DNA of 6,221 nucleotides from Bacteroidota bacterium (GTDB taxonomy: Bacteria > Bacteroidota > Bacteroidia > Bacteroidales > SZUA-534): contig JAIFNJ010000011.1 of the NCBI GenBank assembly GCA_020047835.1, positions 1 through 6,221 on the forward strand, in the 5' to 3' direction. Below are positions 1 through 6,169 of the stretch, piece by piece. Numbering within the stretch: position 1 is the stretch's first letter; each line of letters opens with the position of its first letter. Under the pieces are notes generated by a model that saw only the letters and a list, made by a program, of their open reading frames with translations, ran no database searches and was not told the DNA's origin. The position numbers and the translations under genes were made by a program.

Positions 1-557
1 ACGGGCGTTTCAGAAGTAGATTTTGGTGCATTAGCTTGCGGATTAGCAGGTCCCTCATGACGTCCACCAAAATCTTCATCATCATCATCGTTATTAAAAT
101 TATGTTCTGCCATTCCTCTGGTTTGCTCTTTTTGAATCATCGATTTAACATTTTCGTAAGAAACTTCGTATTCTGTGAGTGTAATGGTTGCCAAACTTGT
201 TTCATCCCTTAAGATAGCCAGCAACAAATGACCCGTGTTTACCGAATCATTTTTCATGGCGCGCGCCTCTAAATAAACAACTTTCAATGCATTTTCAGCA
301 CTCTTAAGCAATGGAATATTATCGGTATCCTTTATAACTTTTACTCCTTTTAATCGGATTTTGGTTTCTACCGCTTTTTTTACATCAAATAAGTCTAAAC
401 CCAATGATATCAATGTTTCAATGGCCAGTCCTTCTCCTTCGCGGAGCATCCCTAGAAATATATGTTCAGTACCAATGTGGTTGTTATTTAATCTTATTGC
501 TTCTTCTTTACTGTAAGCTAAGATATCTTTCATTTTTTGAGAAAATTTAGAATCCAT
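1..557 (-). CDS. clpC: ClpC, ATP-dependent Clp protease ATP-binding subunit (N-terminal part only)
   Basis: This is the first 185 codons of an AAA+ unfoldase that, by family knowledge, feeds proteins to the ClpP peptidase in the cytoplasm. The ATG at 557-555 opens with MDSKFSQKMKDILAYSKEEA, typical of Bacteroidetes ClpC. Two Clp_N repeats are visible: the first around residues 5-65 with HIGTEHIFLGMLREGEG at 27-43, the second around 83-145 with NTGHLLLAILRDETS at 107-121. An acidic stretch (D157-D162) and a Pro/Ala/Ser-rich linker follow. The frame runs off the window at a Thr-Pro that resembles the start of the segment leading into the first ATPase domain, so both Walker motifs lie outside. 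The usual Glu of the second GTEH-like motif is Gly109. The gene is transcribed divergently from gyrA. ClpB is less likely because the N-domain and opening residues read as ClpC. Confidence 0.93.
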   Translation of the reverse strand, partial: MDSKFSQKMKDILAYSKEEAIRLNNNHIGTEHIFLGMLREGEGLAIETLISLGLDLFDVKKAVETKIRLKGVKVIKDTDNIPLLKSAENALKVVYLEARAMKNDSVNTGHLLLAILRDETSLATITLTEYEVSYENVKSMIQKEQTRGMAEHNFNNDDDDEDFGGRHEGPANPQANAPKSTSETP

Positions 558-602
558 CGTATGTTTGAATTGATTTAGGGTTTCGAATTTCAATTAATGT
601 AC

Positions 603-636
603 CAAAAATAATTATTAATTAATAATTCCAGTACAA
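603..636 (-). promoter_or_regulatory. Predicted clpC promoter (Bacteroidetes type)
   Basis: Read on the minus strand, TATTTTTG at 610-603 matches the Bacteroidetes -7 consensus TAnnTTTG exactly. A TTG lies 23 bases upstream at 636-634, at the upper end of the 17-23 base spacing reported for flavobacterial promoters. Transcription would start near 597, leaving a leader of about 40 bases before the ATG at 557. The match is good, but short A/T-rich motifs also arise by chance in such a spacer. Confidence 0.6.
610..627. promoter_or_regulatory. 18-base perfect palindrome inside the clpC promoter spacer, possible operator
   Basis: Bases 610-618 (AATTATTAA) are the exact reverse complement of 619-627 (TTAATAATT). 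The palindrome fills most of the interval between the -33 TTG and the -7 element of the predicted clpC promoter and touches the -7 box by one base. A dimeric repressor bound here would block RNA polymerase. The site is composed only of A and T, so a chance origin is possible and no regulator family can be named. Confidence 0.35.
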
Positions 637-688
637 TTATAAACATTATTGTGTTGATAATTTATGCAAAAACCATTTAAGAACCCGA

Positions 689-713
689 GTACTATAGTGA
701 TTAATTTTAGTAC
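689..713. promoter_or_regulatory. Inverted repeat in the presumed gyrA promoter region
   Basis: GTACTA at 689-694 is repeated inverted as TAGTAC at 708-713, with 13 bases between. Two imperfect -7-like boxes on the plus strand lie nearby: TACCTTTA at 711-718, which overlaps the right arm, and TACATTTT at 734-741. Each misses the consensus TAnnTTTG only in the last base, and neither has a well-placed TTG upstream. The gyrA promoter probably lies here but cannot be fixed. The repeat could be an operator or could form a weak hairpin in a longer leader. Confidence 0.25.
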
Positions 714-763
714 CTTTAGGGGCTTTAAAAAAATACATTTTTGCTAATCAAAATATACTATAA

Positions 764-3277
764 ATGGCTGACGGAGAGAAAATTATTAAGATCAATATTG
801 AGGAGGAGATGAAATCATCCTACATCGACTATTCCATGTCGGTGATTGTAGCTCGTGCTTTACCTGATGTACGCGACGGATTGAAGCCTGTTCATCGCAG
901 GGTTTTATTTGGAATGAGGGAATTGGGAGTTTTTGCAAACCGTGGATATAAAAAGTCTGCCCGTATTGTTGGAGAAGTTCTTGGTAAGTATCACCCACAT
1001 GGAGATACCTCCGTTTATTATGCTATGGTTCGGATGGCTCAGGAATGGTCATTGCGCTATCCATTGGTTGACGGTCAGGGTAACTTTGGTTCCGTTGACG
1101 GTGATAGTCCGGCTGCCATGCGTTACACCGAGGCAAGGCTTAAAAGGATTGCCGAAGAGATGTTGACAGATTTAGATAAAGAGACCGTTGATTTTCAATT
1201 AAATTTTGATGACTCTTTGGAAGAACCAACTGTGCTTCCAACTAAAATTCCAAACTTGTTGATTAACGGAGCCTCAGGTATTGCTGTAGGAATGGCTACA
1301 AATATGCCACCTCATAATCTTTCAGAGGTTATTGACGCCTTATGTGCTTTAATCGATAACAGTGACATTACTACCGATGAGCTTATTCAAATTGTCAAAG
1401 CACCTGACTTTCCGACAGGTGGAATTATATATGGATATCAAGGAGTAAAAGAAGCATTTGAAACGGGAAGAGGAAGAATTGTAATTAGAGGCCGCGCTGA
1501 AATTGAAGCCGCTGAACATGGAAAATCAAGAATAGTAATTACAGAAATTCCCTATATGGTGAATAAAGCCGAAATGATTATAAAAACGGCTGAATTGGTT
1601 AATGATAAAAAAATTGAAGGGATATCGAATGTAAACGATGAGTCGGATCGCAATGGGATGAGGGTTGTGTATGATTTGAAAAAGGAAGCCATTCCTCATG
1701 TAGTGTTAAATAAATTATATAAATATACCGCACTCCAGACTTCATTTAGTGTGAACAATATTGCACTGGTTGATGGGCGACCTCAAATGCTAAATCTTAA
1801 ATTATTATTAGAAAAATTTGTTGAGCACCGTCACGATGTGGTTATTCGGCGAACCAAATTTGAACTTCGCAAAGCTGAAGAAAGGGCTCATATTTTAGAA
1901 GGATTAATTATTGCCAGCGATAATATTGATGAAGTAATTCGCATTATAAGGGCATCAAAAACACCTGATGAAGCACGCGAATCATTAATGCAAAAATTCA
2001 GTCTTAGCGATATTCAGTCAAGGGCCATTGTTGAAATGCGGTTACGTCAATTAACTGGTTTGGAACAGGATAAATTGCGTGCAGAATATGAAGATATCAA
2101 GAAATTGATTGAATATTTAAAGGAGGTACTTGCAAATATTGACCTCAGAATGAAGATAATAAAGGATGAATTAATAGAAATTAAAGAAAAATATGGGGAT
2201 GCTCGTAGAACTGAAATAGTTCCCGATGCTGAAGAATTCAATCCCGAAGACTTTTATGCCGATGAAGAGGTTGTAATTACAATATCTCATTTAGGATATA
2301 TTAAAAGAACTGCTCTTTCTGAATTTAGAACTCAAAGTAGGGGTGGAGTAGGTTCCAAAGGAAGTACAACCCGCGATGCCGACTTTGTGGAACACTTATA
2401 TACTGCCAATATGCACAGCACCATGCTTTTCTTTACAGAATTGGGTAAGTGTTTTTGGCTGAAAGTATATGAAATACCAGAGGGAACTAAAGTATCCAAA
2501 GGTAGAGCTATTCAAAACCTCCTTCAGATTGATGGAGAAGATAATGTGAAAGCTTATATCAATGTAAAAACCTTAGCCGACAGAGAATATATTGATAATC
2601 ATTTTATTGTTCTTGCAACCAAAAATGGTATTATTAAAAAAACAAACCTTGAAGCCTACAGCAGGCCTCGTCAAAATGGAGTTAATGCCATTACTATCCG
2701 TGAAGGGGATCAGTTATTAGAAGCCAGATTAACCAATGGAAATCATGAAATTATATTAGCGGTACGAAGCGGAAAAGCCATCCGTTTTAACGAAAAAGGA
2801 GTACGTGCTATTGGTCGAACCGCATCCGGTGTTCGAGGGGTTTCACTTTCATCTGGAGATTCAGTAATAGGAATGATTTGTATTGAAGGTGCCAGCGAGG
2901 ATATTTTGGTAGTTTCGGAAAATGGATACGGAAAACGTTCCGATATTGATGATTACCGGATAACTAAAAGAGGCGGTAAAGGAGTAAAAACCTTAAATGT
3001 TACCGATAAAACCGGTGAATTAATTGCCATGAAAGGAGTTACCGACGAAAATGATCTGATGATTATTACTAAAAATGGTTTGACCATACGTTTGGCTGTT
3101 ACTGAACTTCGGGTTATGGGTCGAGCCACACAAGGGGTGCGCCTGATAAATCTTAAAAAGGGCGATCAAATTGCAGCTATTGCCTATGTTGCAGCTGGTG
3201 ATAAGGAAAATGAAGAGGAAGGTGAAATCGATGGTGATGAATCTGGTTTTATAGCAGCAGAAGAATCAGAAGATTAA
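764..3277 (+). CDS. gyrA: DNA gyrase subunit A
   Basis: This is the complete 837-residue breakage-reunion subunit of DNA gyrase (A2B2 with GyrB), which introduces negative supercoils into DNA using ATP. The N-terminal region carries NIEEEMKSSYIDYSMSVIVA at 11-30. The catalytic pair is Arg120-Tyr121 in AAMRYTEARL, and Ile173 in the SGIAVGMATN segment matches the DNA-bending isoleucine. Coiled-coil-forming helices lie around 362-385 and 425-480. From about 500 the C-terminal domain shows six blade-like repeats starting near 503, 553, 613, 662, 713 and 764. The GyrA box of the first blade is QSRGGVG (524-530), and a second box-like TKRGGKG lies at 734-740. The tail from 813 is acidic. The box and six blades favour GyrA over ParC. 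The start at 764 keeps the conserved N-terminus; the sequence before it is A-rich without a Shine-Dalgarno site. In the quinolone region the residues are Thr82 and Tyr86. Confidence 0.98.
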   Translation: MADGEKIIKINIEEEMKSSYIDYSMSVIVARALPDVRDGLKPVHRRVLFGMRELGVFANRGYKKSARIVGEVLGKYHPHGDTSVYYAMVRMAQEWSLRYPLVDGQGNFGSVDGDSPAAMRYTEARLKRIAEEMLTDLDKETVDFQLNFDDSLEEPTVLPTKIPNLLINGASGIAVGMATNMPPHNLSEVIDALCALIDNSDITTDELIQIVKAPDFPTGGIIYGYQGVKEAFETGRGRIVIRGRAEIEAAEHGKSRIVITEIPYMVNKAEMIIKTAELVNDKKIEGISNVNDESDRNGMRVVYDLKKEAIPHVVLNKLYKYTALQTSFSVNNIALVDGRPQMLNLKLLLEKFVEHRHDVVIRRTKFELRKAEERAHILEGLIIASDNIDEVIRIIRASKTPDEARESLMQKFSLSDIQSRAIVEMRLRQLTGLEQDKLRAEYEDIKKLIEYLKEVLANIDLRMKIIKDELIEIKEKYGDARRTEIVPDAEEFNPEDFYADEEVVITISHLGYIKRTALSEFRTQSRGGVGSKGSTTRDADFVEHLYTANMHSTMLFFTELGKCFWLKVYEIPEGTKVSKGRAIQNLLQIDGEDNVKAYINVKTLADREYIDNHFIVLATKNGIIKKTNLEAYSRPRQNGVNAITIREGDQLLEARLTNGNHEIILAVRSGKAIRFNEKGVRAIGRTASGVRGVSLSSGDSVIGMICIEGASEDILVVSENGYGKRSDIDDYRITKRGGKGVKTLNVTDKTGELIAMKGVTDENDLMIITKNGLTIRLAVTELRVMGRATQGVRLINLKKGDQIAAIAYVAAGDKENEEEGEIDGDESGFIAAEESED

Positions 3278-3302
3278 TTATTAATTCAAATAATATTTAT
3301 TT

Positions 3303-3310
3303 TATATTTG
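3303..3310 (+). promoter_or_regulatory. Predicted -7 element for the TPR gene downstream of gyrA
   Basis: TATATTTG matches TAnnTTTG exactly and is followed by CGCC, a context often seen after this element in Bacteroidetes. No TTG is present at the expected upstream distance, so the -33 half is weak. Transcription would start around 3316, giving a leader of about 25 bases before the ATG at 3342. The 64-base gap after gyrA contains no hairpin terminator, so the TPR gene may be read both from this promoter and by readthrough from gyrA. Confidence 0.5.
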
Positions 3311-3341
3311 CGCCTTAAAAATTAACTAAAAATTTTATAAA

Positions 3342-4517
3342 ATGAAAAAACTTGCATTTTTACTTTCTTTTATGATGACTGTGTTGGTGGTTACAGCACA
3401 GAATTCTAAAGTTCAAAGTGCCATTAACTATTCAAAACCACAGTACAATCAGCTGGATAAAGCAAAAGAAGCGATTGATGCGGCCATTGTGCATGAAAAG
3501 ACGATGAATAGCGCCAAAGCCTGGAAAGTTAAAGGTGATGTGTATTTGGCAATTGCACAAAGTACCGATGAAAAATTTAAAACCCTTTGCGAGAACCCAT
3601 TGCAGGTTTCTTTTGATTCCTTTAAAAAAGCGACAGAATTAGATGTTAAAAATCAATTTGCTGCGGAGATTACCTTGCAACTGATAAAAATAAGTGTATT
3701 GCAAATAAATAACGGTATTGCCTATTTTAACAGTGGTATGTATGACAAAGCTTTTTATGCTTTTACCAATTCATTGGAAATTGATAAAATTGTTAAACCA
3801 GGTGCCATTGATTCTATGATAGTTTTTAATGCAGGTATTGCTGCTGATAGAGCAAAAATGTATGATGAAGCAATAAAATATTATCGATTAACTGCTTCAG
3901 TAAGATATGAAGGTTCTAAAGTATATGGTTTTATTGCTAACGTTGAACGGGAACGTGGGGATACAATTGCTTTTGTAAATGTTCTTAAGGAAGGAATTGA
4001 TTCTTTTCCTGAAGATAATAGTGTGTTAATGGTCGAATTAATTAACTACTACTTAACAAAAGATATGTCGGATTTAGCGCTGGAATATCTAACAAAAGCT
4101 ATTGAAGCAGACTCAACCAATGCTACTTTTCATTTTGCCAAAGGCGCTTTATACGATAAGTTAAAGGATTTTGACAAAGCTAAAGCATCCTATGAAAAGG
4201 CTGTATCAATTAAAAGTGATTATTTCGATGCCTATTATAATTTAGGTGCGTTGTATTTTAATAAAGGCGCCGATATGTTGAAAGAAGCCAATAATATTCC
4301 ACCAAAAGAACAAAAGCGCTATGATGCTGCTGTCTTAGAGTCATTTAAAGAATTAGAAAAAGCGTTACCATATTTGGAGCGGGCCCATGAAATTGATCCC
4401 AAAGAAAAATCAACCATGCTTACTTTAAAAGAGATTTATTTTAAACTTAGAAACGATAAAGAAGAGTACATGGTAAAATACCAGCAAATGAATGATGCGT
4501 TAAAAGCGATGGAATAA
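3342..4517 (+). CDS. Exported tetratricopeptide repeat (TPR) protein
   Basis: This 391-residue protein has a signal peptide (Lys2-Lys3, a hydrophobic core at 4-18, and a likely cut after Ala19 in VTAQNS), so it should be exported to the periplasm or beyond. There is no lipobox cysteine. The mature part is largely helical and built from TPR-like units, clearest at about 121-154 (NNGIAYFNSGMYDKAFYAF), 160-190, 193-226, 228-259, 261-293 (FHFAKGALYDKLKDFDKAKA) and 295-310. A charged insertion at about 311-335 separates these from a final unit at 336-370 (ALPYLERAHEIDP). TPR arrays bind other proteins; no catalytic motif is seen and the partner is unknown. The gene lies 64 bases after gyrA and ends at a strong terminator. 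A TPR gene after gyrA is an arrangement I recall from Bacteroidales, but a functional link to gyrase is unlikely given the signal peptide. Confidence 0.88.
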   Translation: MKKLAFLLSFMMTVLVVTAQNSKVQSAINYSKPQYNQLDKAKEAIDAAIVHEKTMNSAKAWKVKGDVYLAIAQSTDEKFKTLCENPLQVSFDSFKKATELDVKNQFAAEITLQLIKISVLQINNGIAYFNSGMYDKAFYAFTNSLEIDKIVKPGAIDSMIVFNAGIAADRAKMYDEAIKYYRLTASVRYEGSKVYGFIANVERERGDTIAFVNVLKEGIDSFPEDNSVLMVELINYYLTKDMSDLALEYLTKAIEADSTNATFHFAKGALYDKLKDFDKAKASYEKAVSIKSDYFDAYYNLGALYFNKGADMLKEANNIPPKEQKRYDAAVLESFKELEKALPYLERAHEIDPKEKSTMLTLKEIYFKLRNDKEEYMVKYQQMNDALKAME

Positions 4518-4518
4518 T

Positions 4519-4556
4519 ATTAAAAATTAGCCGGAATTTTCCGGCTAATTTTTAAT
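4519..4556. terminator. Strong, probably bidirectional intrinsic terminator
   Basis: Bases 4519-4534 pair perfectly with 4541-4556 to give a 16-base stem around a six-base loop (AATTTT). The stem core is TAGCCGG/CCGGCTA, flanked by an A run on the left and a T run on the right, so the hairpin is followed by a U-rich tract when read from either strand. It begins one base after the TPR gene's stop codon. It can also stop transcription arriving from the convergent minus-strand gene, for which no nearer hairpin is visible. Confidence 0.9.
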
Positions 4557-4772
4557 CCATTATATTTAACATAATATATATTATCAGCTAAAGTAATTTA
4601 CTAGTTAATCTTGCGTTCGCCTTCTTATTCAATTTTTAATCTGATAAAAATTATACCTCACGTTCCTTAATAAGCAAGTAAATTTTACTAAATTATAATT
4701 TAACGAAGAATTACTGATAAATGTGAATTATTGAAATTAATTGGCATTAACAAACAATAAAATCGCAATAGA
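4557..4772. other. Non-coding A/T-rich spacer between convergent genes
   Basis: I find no credible gene or RNA here; the longest frame noticed is about 15 codons. It contains a 14-base A/T palindrome at 4571-4584 (ATAATATATATTAT) and a short AGTAAA/TTTACT inverted repeat at 4677-4689, both weak and easily explained by composition. It is probably the 3' untranslated region of the minus-strand gene up to the shared terminator. Confidence 0.6.
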
Positions 4773-5540
4773 TTATTTGGTAGCGCTCATTTTTTGGTTC
4801 ACAGCATTGTATTGCATTTTTAAATAACCATCCTCAGGAAAAAGTTTAAGTCCATACGAAAGATTATCCGATGCTTCTTTCAAATTTCCTTTGGCAGCTA
4901 AAAACTCTGAATATTTCAAAAAACCACTAATAAGCAATGATTTTGTATTGGCTTCAATGTTTAGCGATTGATTTTTAAACTTTTGCATTAACTCTAATTT
5001 GGCTTGCTCCATGCTTTTTAAACCTTGACTTTGATTATTTGACATAATTTCATTCATACCAATAAAATATAGTAAACCAAAATCAGTCTCTCTATTCAGT
5101 TTTTCAAGCTGTCGAGCTGTAACAGAAACTTTTCGGTAATCTCCCTTTTCAAATTGAGTATTAATTTCCTTATTGAGTTCTGCCTTTAGGAGATTAACAA
5201 ATTCAATATTTTCATCATACAATTTTCCTTCTTTATCTTTTTTAACAAACTTAGCGGTATATTTAAGAGCTTGCTTAAAACCATCTTTATAATCCTCTTT
5301 AATTATGGGATCTTCCGAAATTGAAAGCTGGTAATAACACATGGCTACGTATAAATAAGGTTCAGCATCCATGGAATTTTCCTCTTTATAGGTATAGTTA
5401 TCAGCTTTAATCAAACAACTTTCATACTTTCCCTGATTGTATAACTGTGCCAGTTTTTTATATTCACTCTCAACCACTTGGGCAATTATATTGGTAGTAA
5501 TGGCAAAACCCAATAAACTCAAAAAAATAGATTTTCTCAT
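4773..5540 (-). CDS. Exported TPR-like helical-repeat protein of unknown role
   Basis: With the start at 5540-5538 the product is 255 residues and begins with a clean signal peptide: MRKS, a hydrophobic core (IFLSLLGFAITTNIIA) and a likely cut after Ala20 before Gln21. The open frame extends to a TTG at 5600, but that codon lies inside the predicted -7 element and the extension would place 20 extra residues ahead of the signal peptide, so I reject it. The mature protein is helical and rich in Lys and Glu. TPR-like units are suggested at 25-48 (YKKLAQLYNQGKYESCLIKA), 62-98, 128-148 (QFEKGDYRKVSVTARQLEKL) and 205-235 (GFLKYSEFLAAKGNLKEASD). No catalytic motif or lipobox is seen. I do not recognise the family beyond TPR-like; a protein-binding role in the periplasm is inferred. 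It is divergent from thpR and convergent with the other TPR gene. Confidence 0.82.
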   Translation of the reverse strand: MRKSIFLSLLGFAITTNIIAQVVESEYKKLAQLYNQGKYESCLIKADNYTYKEENSMDAEPYLYVAMCYYQLSISEDPIIKEDYKDGFKQALKYTAKFVKKDKEGKLYDENIEFVNLLKAELNKEINTQFEKGDYRKVSVTARQLEKLNRETDFGLLYFIGMNEIMSNNQSQGLKSMEQAKLELMQKFKNQSLNIEANTKSLLISGFLKYSEFLAAKGNLKEASDNLSYGLKLFPEDGYLKMQYNAVNQKMSATK

Positions 5541-5574
5541 TGAACGATGTATTTTAATTAAAAAAGCAACCCAA

Positions 5575-5610
5575 TTTGCAAAAAAATTACCAACTTTCAA
5601 AAATACTTTG
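5575..5610 (+). promoter_or_regulatory. Weak candidate thpR promoter overlapping the divergent one
   Basis: TACTTTG at 5604-5610 resembles TAnnTTTG but is one base short. TTTG at 5575-5578 could serve as the -33 element, with a long spacer of 25 bases. It overlaps the opposing -7 box at 5604-5605, so polymerase could not occupy both. Transcription would start near 5616, just before the ATG at 5633. Confidence 0.3.
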
Positions 5611-5629
5611 TATTGAAATATTATTTCAA
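5598..5629 (-). promoter_or_regulatory. Predicted promoter of the minus-strand TPR-like gene
   Basis: On the minus strand TATTTTTG at 5605-5598 matches TAnnTTTG exactly, with TTG 21 bases upstream at 5629-5627. This is the best-formed promoter in the window. The predicted transcript starts near 5592, which leaves about 50 bases of leader before the ATG at 5540. It also rules out the TTG at 5600-5598 as a start, because that codon would not be in the RNA. Confidence 0.65.
5613..5629. promoter_or_regulatory. 17-base inverted repeat in the thpR / TPR-like gene divergent region, possible operator
   Basis: TTGAAATA at 5613-5620 and TATTTCAA at 5622-5629 are exact reverse complements around a single central T. 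The right arm contains the -33 TTG of the minus-strand promoter, and the left arm lies near the expected thpR transcription start. A protein bound here could control both genes. It could equally form a small hairpin or be a chance A/T-rich repeat. Confidence 0.35.
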
Positions 5630-5632
5630 CTT

Positions 5633-6169
5633 ATGTTACCATCAAAGCGTTTATTTTTGGGTATTCCGGTGATAGGTAATCATCAGACGGAATTAATTGA
5701 TTTTCAAGACCGAAATCGGAACAATCATAACATACGGTGGGTTTCCGCAGAAAATTTGCATATAACAGTTCATTTTTTCGGAGATGTTCCAACCGAAAGA
5801 GTTCAGCAGCTCAGAATAAACCTAGCTATTGTGGTTTCAAAAACTCCATCTTTTAAGCTGGATTTCAATCATTTCCAAGTGAATCCGGGTAAAAGCCCAA
5901 CTATGCTATGGGCGGTATATAATCCGCAAGAAAGCTTTTTTAATTTACATAAAGTTATCGCGGAAATAGCACAAGCATCTGGTTTACAAAAACCCATTAT
6001 TCATTGTACTTTGGCACGCTTTAAACCAAAATCAGACGATTTTTCTTTTAATTTATCATGCAACATAAAAAATCCATATATCGAAATACGGCAAGTAATA
6101 TTATATGAGTCGGTTTTGCATCCAGCTGGTTCAATTTACAAAGAACTTGATTCCTTTAATTTATTATAA
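5633..6169 (+). CDS. thpR: RNA 2',3'-cyclic 3'-phosphodiesterase (2H family, ThpR/LigT)
   Basis: This 178-residue protein belongs to the 2H phosphoesterase family. Its characterised members hydrolyse 2',3'-cyclic phosphate ends of RNA to 2'-phosphates, and some were first described as 2'-5' RNA ligases. Both signature motifs are intact: His43-Ile-Thr45 in LHITVHFFGDVP and His124-Cys-Thr126 in IIHCTLARFKP. They sit about 80 residues apart in the two lobes, and the length is normal for the family. The N-terminus KRLFLGIP at 5-12 is the usual first strand. The frame is open back to a TTG at 5576, but the extra 19 residues are unlike the family and span the promoter region, so the ATG at 5633 is chosen. 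No signal peptide is present; it should be cytoplasmic. The gene is divergent from an exported TPR-like protein and no RNA-repair partner is visible in this window. Confidence 0.92.
   Translation: MLPSKRLFLGIPVIGNHQTELIDFQDRNRNNHNIRWVSAENLHITVHFFGDVPTERVQQLRINLAIVVSKTPSFKLDFNHFQVNPGKSPTMLWAVYNPQESFFNLHKVIAEIAQASGLQKPIIHCTLARFKPKSDDFSFNLSCNIKNPYIEIRQVILYESVLHPAGSIYKELDSFNLL

Noticed and set aside
799..811. Shine-Dalgarno-like GAGGAGG just before an internal ATG (Met16 of GyrA)
   Set aside because: The purines encode the conserved Glu-Glu-Glu of the GyrA N-terminus, and Bacteroidetes rarely rely on such sites, so it does not mark the start.
792..998. Minus-strand open frame of 68 codons inside gyrA
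   Set aside because: It lies wholly opposite conserved gyrA codons and has no recognisable motif or promoter.
933..1166. Plus-strand open frame of 77 codons in another frame of gyrA
   Set aside because: It is an out-of-frame reading of the conserved region that holds the catalytic tyrosine; no independent support.
2047..2241. Minus-strand open frame of 64 codons opposite the gyrA coiled coil
   Set aside because: Its Ser/Ile/Phe-rich sequence is what the reverse of a Lys/Glu-rich helix gives.
4571..4584. 14-base palindrome ATAATATATATTAT downstream of the terminator
   Set aside because: It is pure alternating A/T in an A/T-rich spacer, not tied to any promoter, and likely due to chance.
5541..5600. 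N-terminal extension of the minus-strand TPR-like gene to a TTG at 5600
   Set aside because: The TTG is part of the predicted -7 element, and the extension would bury the signal peptide.
5576..5632. N-terminal extension of thpR to a TTG at 5576
   Set aside because: The added residues do not resemble the family N-terminus and they span the divergent promoter region.
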